Shown here: positions 6,714 through 12,608 of the stretch, one piece after another
Layout: every line of letters begins with the position of its first letter
Numbering within the stretch: position 1 is the stretch's first letter
IMG/VR virus record: IMGVR_UViG_3300026304_000006
Location: 1-24,413 of that record
Strand: one strand, 5' to 3'
DNA length: 24,413 bases
From: a virus
Translations under genes and position numbers: made by a program
Notes under the pieces: model-generated
Told to the model about the DNA's origin: nothing
Seen by the model: the letters and a program-made list of their open reading frames with translations, nothing else
Database searches by the model: none

Positions 6714-6895
6714 GGCTTGTCGATGCCGCGCGCATCCACGCCAGCCTGATGCTCAGCCGGCGGCACCGGCTCCATGAACTGGTCGATCACCCAGCCGACG
6801 ACCCGGGAGCGGGTCCGGGGCGGCAGGGCGGTCATGATCCGCTCGATGCCGCTCATCGCGTCGATCTCCTGCCGCAGCGCTTCAGACCTGGCCAC
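6710..6895 (-). CDS. Small antisense-strand protein, 61 aa
   Basis: Encoded against the surrounding genes. From GTG 6895 (a TTG at 6901 is possible) it reads as a helical protein with IERIMTALPPRTRSRVVGWV at residues 18-37. This resembles the PLDPxxRxRVLxWVxDRF helical segment often seen in short actinobacterial proteins. AGGGGG (6902-6907 on this strand) precedes GTG by six bases. Its TAG (6710-6712) and the TAG of the converging 6213 gene (6711-6713) use the same CTAG palindrome. The gene lies 26 nt downstream of another antisense gene and behind a copy of a 25-bp repeat. The role is unknown, possibly regulatory. Confidence 0.65.
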   Translation of the reverse strand: MARSEALRQEIDAMSGIERIMTALPPRTRSRVVGWVIDQFMEPVPPAEHQAGVDARGIDKP

Positions 6896-6900
6896 TGGCA

Positions 6901-6925
6901 ACCCCCTCGCTGTAACGGCTGTTAG
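6901..6925 (-). repeat. 25-bp intergenic repeat, copy 1
   Basis: On the plus strand this is ACCCCCT, three variable bases, then TGTAACGGCTGTTAG. It contains the dyad TAAC-GGCT-GTTA. Read on the minus strand it supplies the stop of the 59-aa gene (TAA at 6922-6924) and the AGGGGG ribosome site of the 61-aa gene. Copy 2 is at 7118-7142. The pair differs at one position outside the three-base variable segment. Confidence 0.75.
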
Positions 6926-7101
6926 ACCGCCACACTAGGCGCGTCCTCAACCTCGATGGCCAGCATCTTGTAGCCATGCTCGGAAGCGGCCATCTCCACG
7001 GCGCGCTGCTGGCTGAACGTTGCCAGGACAAGCCGTTCGCATGCGTCGCCAGCGGTGTCCTGGCCAGTGAGGCGCACAACCTGGTAAATCACCACGTTCA
7101 C
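6922..7101 (-). CDS. Small antisense-strand protein, 59 aa
   Basis: Translation of the minus strand from GTG 7101 gives a compact alpha/beta protein beginning MNVVIYQVVRLTG. A helical centre (TFSQQRAVEMAASEHGY) and a final strand (KMLAIEVED) follow. The frame has good third-position GC, and its sequence is ordered, unlike the competing frame. GTG 7101 overlaps a four-codon minigene (GTGGCAACGTCGTGA, 7112-7098) that itself sits six bases after AGGGGG. The gene is short enough to be missed by length-filtered gene finders. It is followed at 26 nt by the 61-aa gene, forming a two-gene antisense unit. Function unknown. Confidence 0.65.
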   Translation of the reverse strand: MNVVIYQVVRLTGQDTAGDACERLVLATFSQQRAVEMAASEHGYKMLAIEVEDAPSVAV

Positions 7102-7112
7102 GACGTTGCCAC
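7098..7112 (-). CDS. Four-codon leader ORF (MATS)
   Basis: GTG GCA ACG TCG TGA on the minus strand, six bases after AGGGGG. Its stop overlaps the GTG start of the 59-aa gene (GTGA). The layout parallels the leader ORF at 5633 and would couple translation to the 59-aa gene. It may equally be a chance short frame, since GTG 7101 could be reached directly. Confidence 0.3.
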   Translation of the reverse strand: MATS

Positions 7113-7117
7113 CTGTT

Positions 7118-7142
7118 ACCCCCTGGATGTCACGGCTGTTAG
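7118..7142 (-). repeat. 25-bp intergenic repeat, copy 2
   Basis: On the plus strand ACCCCCT, three variable bases, then TGTCACGGCTGTTAG, matching copy 1 at 6901-6925 except one base. On the minus strand it lies directly upstream of the 59-aa gene, with AGGGGG as the ribosome site. A weaker third copy of the core (TAACGGGTG) is at 7153-7161. The dyad centre suggests protein binding, and the position over the ribosome site allows translational control. Confidence 0.7.
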
Positions 7143-7196
7143 GACTGGACTCTAACGGGTGAGCGCTGACATGGCGTAGGGTTGCCGCTAGCGGGC
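7143..7196. other. Divergent intergenic gap before portal
   Basis: This short gap separates the antisense gene pair from the portal gene. It holds the TAACGGGTG core (7153-7161) and a weak -10-like TAGGGT (7177-7182), with no convincing -35 or Shine-Dalgarno for the portal start. It is the only place where a divergent promoter pair could lie. I cannot define one with confidence. Confidence 0.35.
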
Positions 7197-9395
7197 ATGC
7201 GGCGCCGATCAGACCGCGCGGGGGGCGTTCAGTTCAGCGCGGAGGTGCCTGCCATCGTTGCATCGGCGCCCGCGCCCCCGACGCGTGACATCGGCACCCC
7301 GGACTACTACTGGGGAACGTGGGGCCAGGGCCTCCTCTCGGAGTGGTGGGAGACCAGCGCCGACCTGATCTGGCCGACCTCGGTCATCACGTACGGCAAG
7401 ATGCGGCACGACCCCCAAATTAAGGCCGTCCTGTCGGCGTTCATCCACCCGATGCTCCGGGCCACGTGGGCGGTCGACGGCGAGGGCTGCGACCCGAAGA
7501 TCACCCGGCATGTCGCCGATGACCTGGGCCTGCCGATCCAGGGCGTGGACGAGCACCCTGGCCCCGCGAGACGCCGCGGCATCACGTGGCACCGGCACCT
7601 GCGGGCCGCCGCGCAGAAACTGATCTTCGGCCACTCGCTCTTCGAGCGCCGCTACGAGCTCGACGAGACCGCCGGCCTGTACCATCTCGCCTCCCTCGGC
7701 CCGCGGATGCCGTGGACCCTCGCCAACATCCACCTGAACCATGACGGCTCGGTCATGGAGGTCCGGCAGACCACCCAGGAGCAGCCGATCCCGGGTGAGC
7801 GGCTCGTCTGGTACGCGCACGAGATGGAAGGCTCCCAGTGGGCGGGGATCTCGATGCTCCGCCCGGCGTTCGGCGCGTGGCTGCTGAAGCACGAGACGTG
7901 GCGGGTGCACGCCACGTCGATCCGGCGGTTCGGGATGGGCGTGCCGACGGTGGAGACGCCGCCGGGCGCGACGCAGGCGCAGGTCACCCAGGCCCAGGCG
8001 CTCGCCTCGGCGATCCGGGCGGGCGACCAGACGGGGGCGGGCATCCCGGCCGGCTTCAAGTTCGGCCTGTCCGGCATGACCGGCTCGGTGCCGGACGCGC
8101 TGGCGTTCATCAAGTACCTCGACCAGCAGATGTCCAAGATGTGCCTGGCCGGGATCGTCGACCTGGGCCAGACCGAGATCGGCTCCCGCGCGCTCGGCGA
8201 GTCGTTCCTGGACCTGTTCGTGCTCGCCTTGCAGGGCCTGGCCGACGAGATCGCCACCGAGACCACCTCGGGCTACCCGGGCATGCCGGGCGCCGTGACG
8301 GACCTGGTGACCGTCAACTGGGGCGAGGACGAGCCGTGCCCGCGGGTCGTCTGCCCGGACATCGGCCAGGAGCACGAGCCGACGGCGCAGGCCCTGATGT
8401 GGCTGATGCAGTTCGGCGCGATCACCGCCGACCCGGAGCTCGAGGCGTACATCCGGCAGGCGTGGCGGCTGCCGCAGCGCAAGACGCCGCAGCCCGCGAT
8501 CCTGCCGAAGCCGCCCGGCCAGCCAGGAACGGCACCGGGTGCGCCGGGCGTGCCCGCACCCACGCCCGCGGCGGGACGCCCGCTCCGGCACCTGCGGGCA
8601 CGGGGAGCGCTGCCGCGCGCGGCCGTTCCCGGCACGCTGCGCCGCAAGCTCACCGCCGCCGAGGTCCGCGCCGGCTTCGACCCGGTGACGCTGCAATCGG
8701 ACTGGCAGGCCGAGCTGGACTGGCTGCTCGCGCAGTGGACGCCCGTGTTCCGCGCCCAGCGCGACAGCCTCGTCGACCAGGTCATCGCGCAGGCGGACAG
8801 CCCGGTCAGGCTGTCCGGGCTGAAGGTCGACAGCAAGCCGGGCGCGCAGCTGCTGGCTGATGCGATGGCGACCGCGGCGGATAAGGCGAAGGCCGGCATG
8901 ATCGCCGAGGCGCAGCACCAGGGCGTCACCGTCTCCGACTCGAAGGCCAAGATCAGCGCCTCGTGGCTCGGCAAGGTAGCTGCGGCTGCCGCGGCGATGG
9001 CCGGCGGGTACGTGGCCGCGCAGGCCGCGAAGTTCGCGCTGCAAGTGGCGGGCGCCATCCCGGCCGCTGACGCCGGTGACTTCGTGGCGGTCCACCTGGA
9101 CGGGCTCAGCCAGCGCAGCCTCCGCGACCAGCTCGGCGCCGCCCTGTCCGCCGCGCAGAACGCGGGCCGGCTCGCCGTGCTCGAGGCGGCGCCGGAGAGC
9201 GCCGGGCAGGCCGAGTACATCGCGACCGAGCTGCTCGACGACAATACGTGCGAGCACTGCACCGCGATCGACGGCACCGTGTTCCGGTCGCTGGACGAGG
9301 CGGAGGCCGCCTACCCGAACGGCGGCTACATCGAGTGCGAGGGCTTCGACCGCTGCCGCGGCACCGTCATGGGCATCTGGGGCGGCGAGCTCTGA
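7197..9395 (+). CDS. Portal protein fused to MuF-like minor head protein
   Basis: 732 aa from ATG 7197; TTG 7182 would add five. Residues about 25-425 match a DUF935/Mu gp29-like portal in layout: KMRHDPQIKAVLSA, HRHLRAAAQKLIFGHSLFE, and a long central helix around SKMCLAGIVDLG. The portal forms the dodecameric vertex ring and packaging channel. A Pro/Ala linker (about 428-480) joins a C-terminal region of helices (500-660) ending in DDNTCEHCTAIDG (Cys685 and Cys688), then CEGFDRCRG, the cysteine signature of MuF/gpF minor head proteins. In Mu and many phages these are two genes. The stop overlaps the protease start (TGATG). No frameshift is seen at the joint, so the fusion looks genuine. Confidence 0.85.
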   Translation: MRRRSDRAGGVQFSAEVPAIVASAPAPPTRDIGTPDYYWGTWGQGLLSEWWETSADLIWPTSVITYGKMRHDPQIKAVLSAFIHPMLRATWAVDGEGCDPKITRHVADDLGLPIQGVDEHPGPARRRGITWHRHLRAAAQKLIFGHSLFERRYELDETAGLYHLASLGPRMPWTLANIHLNHDGSVMEVRQTTQEQPIPGERLVWYAHEMEGSQWAGISMLRPAFGAWLLKHETWRVHATSIRRFGMGVPTVETPPGATQAQVTQAQALASAIRAGDQTGAGIPAGFKFGLSGMTGSVPDALAFIKYLDQQMSKMCLAGIVDLGQTEIGSRALGESFLDLFVLALQGLADEIATETTSGYPGMPGAVTDLVTVNWGEDEPCPRVVCPDIGQEHEPTAQALMWLMQFGAITADPELEAYIRQAWRLPQRKTPQPAILPKPPGQPGTAPGAPGVPAPTPAAGRPLRHLRARGALPRAAVPGTLRRKLTAAEVRAGFDPVTLQSDWQAELDWLLAQWTPVFRAQRDSLVDQVIAQADSPVRLSGLKVDSKPGAQLLADAMATAADKAKAGMIAEAQHQGVTVSDSKAKISASWLGKVAAAAAAMAGGYVAAQAAKFALQVAGAIPAADAGDFVAVHLDGLSQRSLRDQLGAALSAAQNAGRLAVLEAAPESAGQAEYIATELLDDNTCEHCTAIDGTVFRSLDEAEAAYPNGGYIECEGFDRCRGTVMGIWGGEL

Positions 9396-11200
9396 TGGCC
9401 GAGATGCCCGCGCTCGCGACGGTTCCTGATGTCGACCTGGTCGCGGCCGGCACGTGGAACCTGTCGACGGGCGAGGCCACCTTCACGGCCGAGGATCTGG
9501 CGGCGGCGGTGGAGGCCAGCCAGTGCCCCGCCATCGGCACCCCGGTCATCAAGCTCGGTCACACCGACCCGCGGTTCGACGGCGAGCCCGCCGTGGGCCG
9601 GGTCGCGAACATGGCGCTGGCCGCCGAGGGGACCAAGATCACCGGGGATCTGGCAGGGATGCCGGGCTGGCTGGGGCCGGTCATGACCTCGGCGTACCCG
9701 AACCGCTCGATCGAGGGCGCCTGGGACTTCCAGTGCCAGATCGGCCACGTGCACCCGTTCGTGATCACGGCGCTGGCGCTGCTCGGCACGTCGATGCCGG
9801 GCGTGGGCGTTCTGTCCAGCCTGGCCGATGTGGCCGCCCTGTACGGCGTGGCGGCGAAGAGCGCACCTGAGGGCACGCCGCGCGAGTCGTGGCGGCTGAA
9901 CATCTCCGGAGGAGCCATGCCAGGAACGGTGCTCGCGGCCGGTGTCACGACCGAGGACGTGCGGCGCGCCTACTACGACAGCTCATCGACGCCGTACAGC
10001 TACTGGATCACCGAGATGCAGATGGACCCGCCGCAGCTCATCGTGAGCGACGAGGCCACCTCCAAGGTGTACCGGGTGCCGGTGACGATCAAGGGCGCCG
10101 ACATCACCTTCGGCGATCAGCAGGAGGTGGAGGTCGAGTACGTCGACGTGAAGGCCGCGGCGGCGCGGATGAAGGCCGGGAAGGTGGCGGCGGCGTGGGC
10201 GTCGGCCGCCTCGAGCCGCGAGGGCGTGCCCCGCAAGGCGGCGTGGGACCACCGGGCCACGGCCGGGCGGCTGGCCAGGCTCCGCATCGCGCGGGCCGCC
10301 ATCGCCAGCGACACCGACGCCGACGAGAACGTGCAGAAGCTGCTCGCCAGCCTCGACGCCACCCTGGATGAGGCCAGCGAGCTGGGCGCCGGCATCGACC
10401 GCACCACCGTGTCCGAGGAAGCCGCCCAGGCGCTCGACCTGATCACCGCGGCGGAGGCGCTCGCCGACCAGCTGATGGAGCTCCTCGGCGTCTACGACCC
10501 GGATGACGCAGCGGCGGGCGGGCCGCACGGCAGCTACACCGGCACGCACTCCCACCCGCACGCGGCGCTCGGCTCGCAGGCCGGCGACATGTCCCACGAC
10601 CATTCGCACGCCCACGCGGGGGATGCGAAGCACAACCACGCCCACGCAGGCGCGGGTTCGAAGAGCAAGGCCAAGACGAAGGGCACCGGCCCGGGAAGAA
10701 AGGGAGGCTCCGACGTGGAGTTCACCGATGAGCAGAAGGCGGCCCTCCGCGCGCAACTGGGCCTGGCCGAGGACGCCGAGCTGGACGAGGCCGCCATCGC
10801 GGCGGGCGTCGCGGCGCTGGCGGACAAGAACGCGACCGCGATGGCGGCGGCCTCGCGCAAGCTGCCGAGCGGCGTGATCGCCGTGGAGCAGGAGGCGTGG
10901 GACAACATGAACAAGCGGGTCCAGGCCGGCGAGGCCGCCCGCGCCGCGCAGCTGCGCGACCAGCGCGACACCGTCATCCAGGCCGCCGTCCGCGACGGCA
11001 AGCTCAGCCCGGCCCGGCGCAAGCACTGGGAGCGGCTGTGGGACGCCGACCCCGACGGCACCCGCGAGGTGCTGGCGGGGCTGGCCAAAAATGTAGTCCC
11101 GGTCGACGACATCGGCTCGGCGGGCGGCTCGGTCAGCGACGAGCTGCTCGACGAGGAGTATCGGAGTTTGTTTCCTCCATCCTTCCCGGCCAAGAGCTGA
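9395..11200 (+). CDS. Head maturation protease and scaffold, Mu gpI-like
   Basis: 601 aa from ATG 9395, which overlaps the portal stop. Residues 1-145 resemble the Mu-I prohead protease: CPAIGTPVIKLGH with His56, a GxV strand, then YPNRSIEG with Ser105, the likely catalytic pair. Residues 175-260 form a beta module (WITEMQMDPPQLIVSDE, YRVPVTIKG) seen in actinophage relatives. Residues 270-370 are helical. Residues 376-419 carry 11 His. From residue 441 comes an acidic, Ala-rich helical scaffold that ends LDEEYRSLFPP. The protease trims scaffold and capsid precursors after assembly. Two in-frame internal starts have Shine-Dalgarnos (GTG 10715, strong; ATG 9917, weaker), so a separate scaffold product is likely. 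The window's only endonuclease gene follows at 10 nt. Confidence 0.85.
   Translation: MAEMPALATVPDVDLVAAGTWNLSTGEATFTAEDLAAAVEASQCPAIGTPVIKLGHTDPRFDGEPAVGRVANMALAAEGTKITGDLAGMPGWLGPVMTSAYPNRSIEGAWDFQCQIGHVHPFVITALALLGTSMPGVGVLSSLADVAALYGVAAKSAPEGTPRESWRLNISGGAMPGTVLAAGVTTEDVRRAYYDSSSTPYSYWITEMQMDPPQLIVSDEATSKVYRVPVTIKGADITFGDQQEVEVEYVDVKAAAARMKAGKVAAAWASAASSREGVPRKAAWDHRATAGRLARLRIARAAIASDTDADENVQKLLASLDATLDEASELGAGIDRTTVSEEAAQALDLITAAEALADQLMELLGVYDPDDAAAGGPHGSYTGTHSHPHAALGSQAGDMSHDHSHAHAGDAKHNHAHAGAGSKSKAKTKGTGPGRKGGSDVEFTDEQKAALRAQLGLAEDAELDEAAIAAGVAALADKNATAMAAASRKLPSGVIAVEQEAWDNMNKRVQAGEAARAAQLRDQRDTVIQAAVRDGKLSPARRKHWERLWDADPDGTREVLAGLAKNVVPVDDIGSAGGSVSDELLDEEYRSLFPPSFPAKS
9908..9919 (+). 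promoter_or_regulatory. Possible internal ribosome site in protease gene
   Basis: GGAGGAG (9908-9914) precedes an in-frame ATG (9917-9919) at residue 175, at the boundary between the protease domain and the beta module. Spacing from GGAGG is four bases, rather short. It could drive a protein lacking the protease domain, but is weaker evidence than the site at 10699. Confidence 0.3.
10520..10651 (+). repeat. His-rich linker in protease-scaffold
   Basis: Encodes 11 His in 44 residues (376-419), in clusters such as THSHPH, SHDHSHAH and KHNHAH. It sits between the helical part and the scaffold start. This composition could bind metal ions, but in this family it is probably a flexible low-complexity link. 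Confidence 0.7.
10715..11200 (+). CDS. Nested in-frame scaffold protein (internal start)
   Basis: 161 aa, the C-terminal part of the protease gene read from its own start. AAAGGGAGG (10699-10707) lies seven bases before an in-frame GTG. The same nine-base site, seven-base spacing and GTG start are used by the connector gene at 14377, which is strong internal support. The product starts MEFTDEQKAALRAQLGL and is acidic, helical and Ala-rich, ending with a short aromatic tail suited to capsid binding. Known parallels are lambda C/Nu3 and Mu I/Z, where an in-frame internal start makes the scaffold. It would organise the capsid precursor in the procapsid and be removed by the protease. Confidence 0.65.
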   Translation: MEFTDEQKAALRAQLGLAEDAELDEAAIAAGVAALADKNATAMAAASRKLPSGVIAVEQEAWDNMNKRVQAGEAARAAQLRDQRDTVIQAAVRDGKLSPARRKHWERLWDADPDGTREVLAGLAKNVVPVDDIGSAGGSVSDELLDEEYRSLFPPSFPAKS

Positions 11201-11210
11201 GCCCTGACCG

Positions 11211-11690
11211 ATGGCGGAGATCATGCTACAAGGCAAGGCGGCGAACGGGCGCGTCGTCCTGGTGGACGATGCGGATGTCCCGCTCCTCTGCCACTTCCGC
11301 TGGCGGGTCGGTAGCCACGGCTACGCGGTCACCAAGGTTCCGACCGGGAAGCGCGGCGGGCGCACGGTGCTGATGCACCGGCTGCTCACCGGCTACCGGA
11401 TGACCGATCATGTCAGCCGGGACAAGCTCGACAATCGCAGGGAGAACCTGCGCGAGGCGGGCGGCCAGCCGATGAACCAGGGCAACCGGGTGAAGTCGGC
11501 GGTGCCGTGCTCCAGCCGGTTCAAGGGCGTCTTCCTGTACCGGCGCACCGGCCGCTGGATGGCGGCCTGCGCGAAGGAGCACCTCGGCTATTTCGCCGAT
11601 GAGGAACAGGCGGCGCGTGCCTATGACGCGGCAGCCATCAGGCGCTTCGGCGAGTTCGCGCGTCTCAATTTCCCTGGGGCGGTGACCTGA
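11211..11690 (+). CDS. HNH homing endonuclease with AP2 DNA-binding domain
   Basis: 159 aa. The N-terminus (residues 5-40) has the strand pattern of HNH_3-type phage endonucleases (GRVVLVDDADVPLL, then GYAV). The nuclease core lies at 55-92: MHRLL (His56), TDHVS (Asp66-His67), LDNRREN (Asn75, Asn79) and MNQGN. An AP2-like DNA-binding domain follows at 101-155 (SSRFKGV, RWMAAC, GYFADEEQAARAYD, FGEFARLNFP). These free-standing selfish endonucleases nick a related allele and spread by gene conversion. No Shine-Dalgarno precedes ATG 11211. ATG 11223 with GGCGGAG nearby is an alternative. It sits between the scaffold and decoration genes on the same strand with 10- and 3-nt gaps, so it is read in the capsid transcript. 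It appears intact. Confidence 0.9.
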   Translation: MAEIMLQGKAANGRVVLVDDADVPLLCHFRWRVGSHGYAVTKVPTGKRGGRTVLMHRLLTGYRMTDHVSRDKLDNRRENLREAGGQPMNQGNRVKSAVPCSSRFKGVFLYRRTGRWMAACAKEHLGYFADEEQAARAYDAAAIRRFGEFARLNFPGAVT

Positions 11691-11693
11691 GCC

Positions 11694-12140
11694 ATGGCCG
11701 ACTACACCCCGGTTTACCTGACCGGCAGGCAGCTCACCCTGACCTGCTCGGTGGCGTGCGTCGGCGGGGACGTGCTGGAGGTCTCCGGCTCGGGCACGGT
11801 GCGGCCGGTCGTCCCATCCGCCACCCCGTCGGCGAAGGTCATCGGCATCGCCGGGGACGACACCCCGGTCAACGGCCGGGTCACGGTGTACGGCTTCGGG
11901 CCGGTGCATGAGTCAGTCGCCGACGGCACCATCACCGCCGGGGACCAGCTCACCACCGCACTGAACGCGGGGAAGCAGGTCAAGACGCTGCCGCCGTCCT
12001 CGACGCCCGCCACCGAGCCTGCCGTGTATGCGGCGGCCTCGACGGTGCTGGACATCAACAACACCCGGTCGATCATCGGCATCGCGCTGACGACGGTGGC
12101 CGACAACCTCAAGGTCCGCTGGATGCAGTTCCCGGGCTGA
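11694..12140 (+). CDS. Head decoration/cement protein, DUF2190-like, copy 1
   Basis: 148 aa. Begins MADYTPV and has the repeating beta pattern of the DUF2190 cement proteins of actinophages: GDVLEVSGSGTV, VIGIAGDD, GRVTVYGFGPV, ITAGDQLTTALNAGKQVKTL, and an ending with SIIGIALTTVADN and VRWMQFPG. Such proteins bind the outside of the mature capsid and stabilise it. The start is three nt after the endonuclease stop. The same seven first residues open the next gene, so the two are paralogues. This copy is 16 residues longer and has extra sequence around residues 100-125. Confidence 0.85.
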   Translation: MADYTPVYLTGRQLTLTCSVACVGGDVLEVSGSGTVRPVVPSATPSAKVIGIAGDDTPVNGRVTVYGFGPVHESVADGTITAGDQLTTALNAGKQVKTLPPSSTPATEPAVYAAASTVLDINNTRSIIGIALTTVADNLKVRWMQFPG

Positions 12141-12164
12141 GGCCCGCAGAAGGAGGCCCAGGAA

Positions 12165-12563
12165 ATGGCTGACTACACACCCGTAAGCAGCGTCAACTAC
12201 GCGACGTTCACTTCTACCGCGTCCGCCACGATCACGGGCGGCCAGCTCCTCACCGCCTCGGGCAACAACACGGTCGCGCCGTCCACCACGGGCGATCACT
12301 CGGTGGGCGTGGCGCTGCATGACGCGCCGTCGGGCGGCCGGGTCACGGTGGCGATGGTGTCGTCCGTCGTCCATGAGGTCGCCATCCAGAACACGATCGT
12401 CATCGCCGCCGGGGCGCCGATCATCGCGGGTACGGCCGGGTCGGTGAACACCGGCACCCTGGCGACCGTCGCCGGGGCGGGCACCCTGCTCGGCGTCTGC
12501 CTGGCCGGCGGCACCGGCAACGCGGGCCTGACCGTCAAGGCACGGTTCATCGGGATCGGCTAG
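12165..12563 (+). CDS. Head decoration/cement protein, DUF2190-like, copy 2
   Basis: 132 aa. It shares the MADYTPV start and the domain order of the preceding gene: TITGGQLLTASGNNTV, SVGVALHDAPSGGRVTV, VVHEV, then TLLGVCLAGGT and VKARFIG. Identity to copy 1 is modest by eye, so the duplication is old. AGAAGGAGG (12147-12155) is nine bases before ATG 12165, a good ribosome site that copy 1 lacks, suggesting higher expression of copy 2. Product role: capsid cement. Both copies may be used at different capsomer sites, or one may be replaced by the other during evolution. The major capsid gene follows after a 45-nt gap. Confidence 0.85.
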   Translation: MADYTPVSSVNYATFTSTASATITGGQLLTASGNNTVAPSTTGDHSVGVALHDAPSGGRVTVAMVSSVVHEVAIQNTIVIAAGAPIIAGTAGSVNTGTLATVAGAGTLLGVCLAGGTGNAGLTVKARFIGIG

Positions 12564-12608
12564 CCGGCCCCGCCTAGTAACACCCGTCAAGGGAAGGAAT
12601 GACCGAAA

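Noticed and set aside
6882-7079. 65-aa minus-strand open frame overlapping the 59-aa gene
   Set aside because: The product is Ser/Arg/Trp/Pro noise. The other minus frame from GTG 7101 is ordered, has better third positions and a ribosome site.
7209-9257. Long open frame on the minus strand (682 aa) opposite the portal gene
   Set aside because: It is a shadow of a GC-rich gene. Its codon third positions are not GC-biased in the way of real genes here, and the plus frame shows recognisable portal and MuF motifs.
9248-9394. Longer start for the protease frame inside the portal gene
   Set aside because: The extension is Arg/His/Gly noise; ATG 9395 overlapping the portal TGA starts the ordered sequence.
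9983-11236. Minus-strand open frame opposite the protease-scaffold gene
   Set aside because: Low-complexity Arg/Gly/Ala/Val product; the plus strand carries protease and scaffold signatures.
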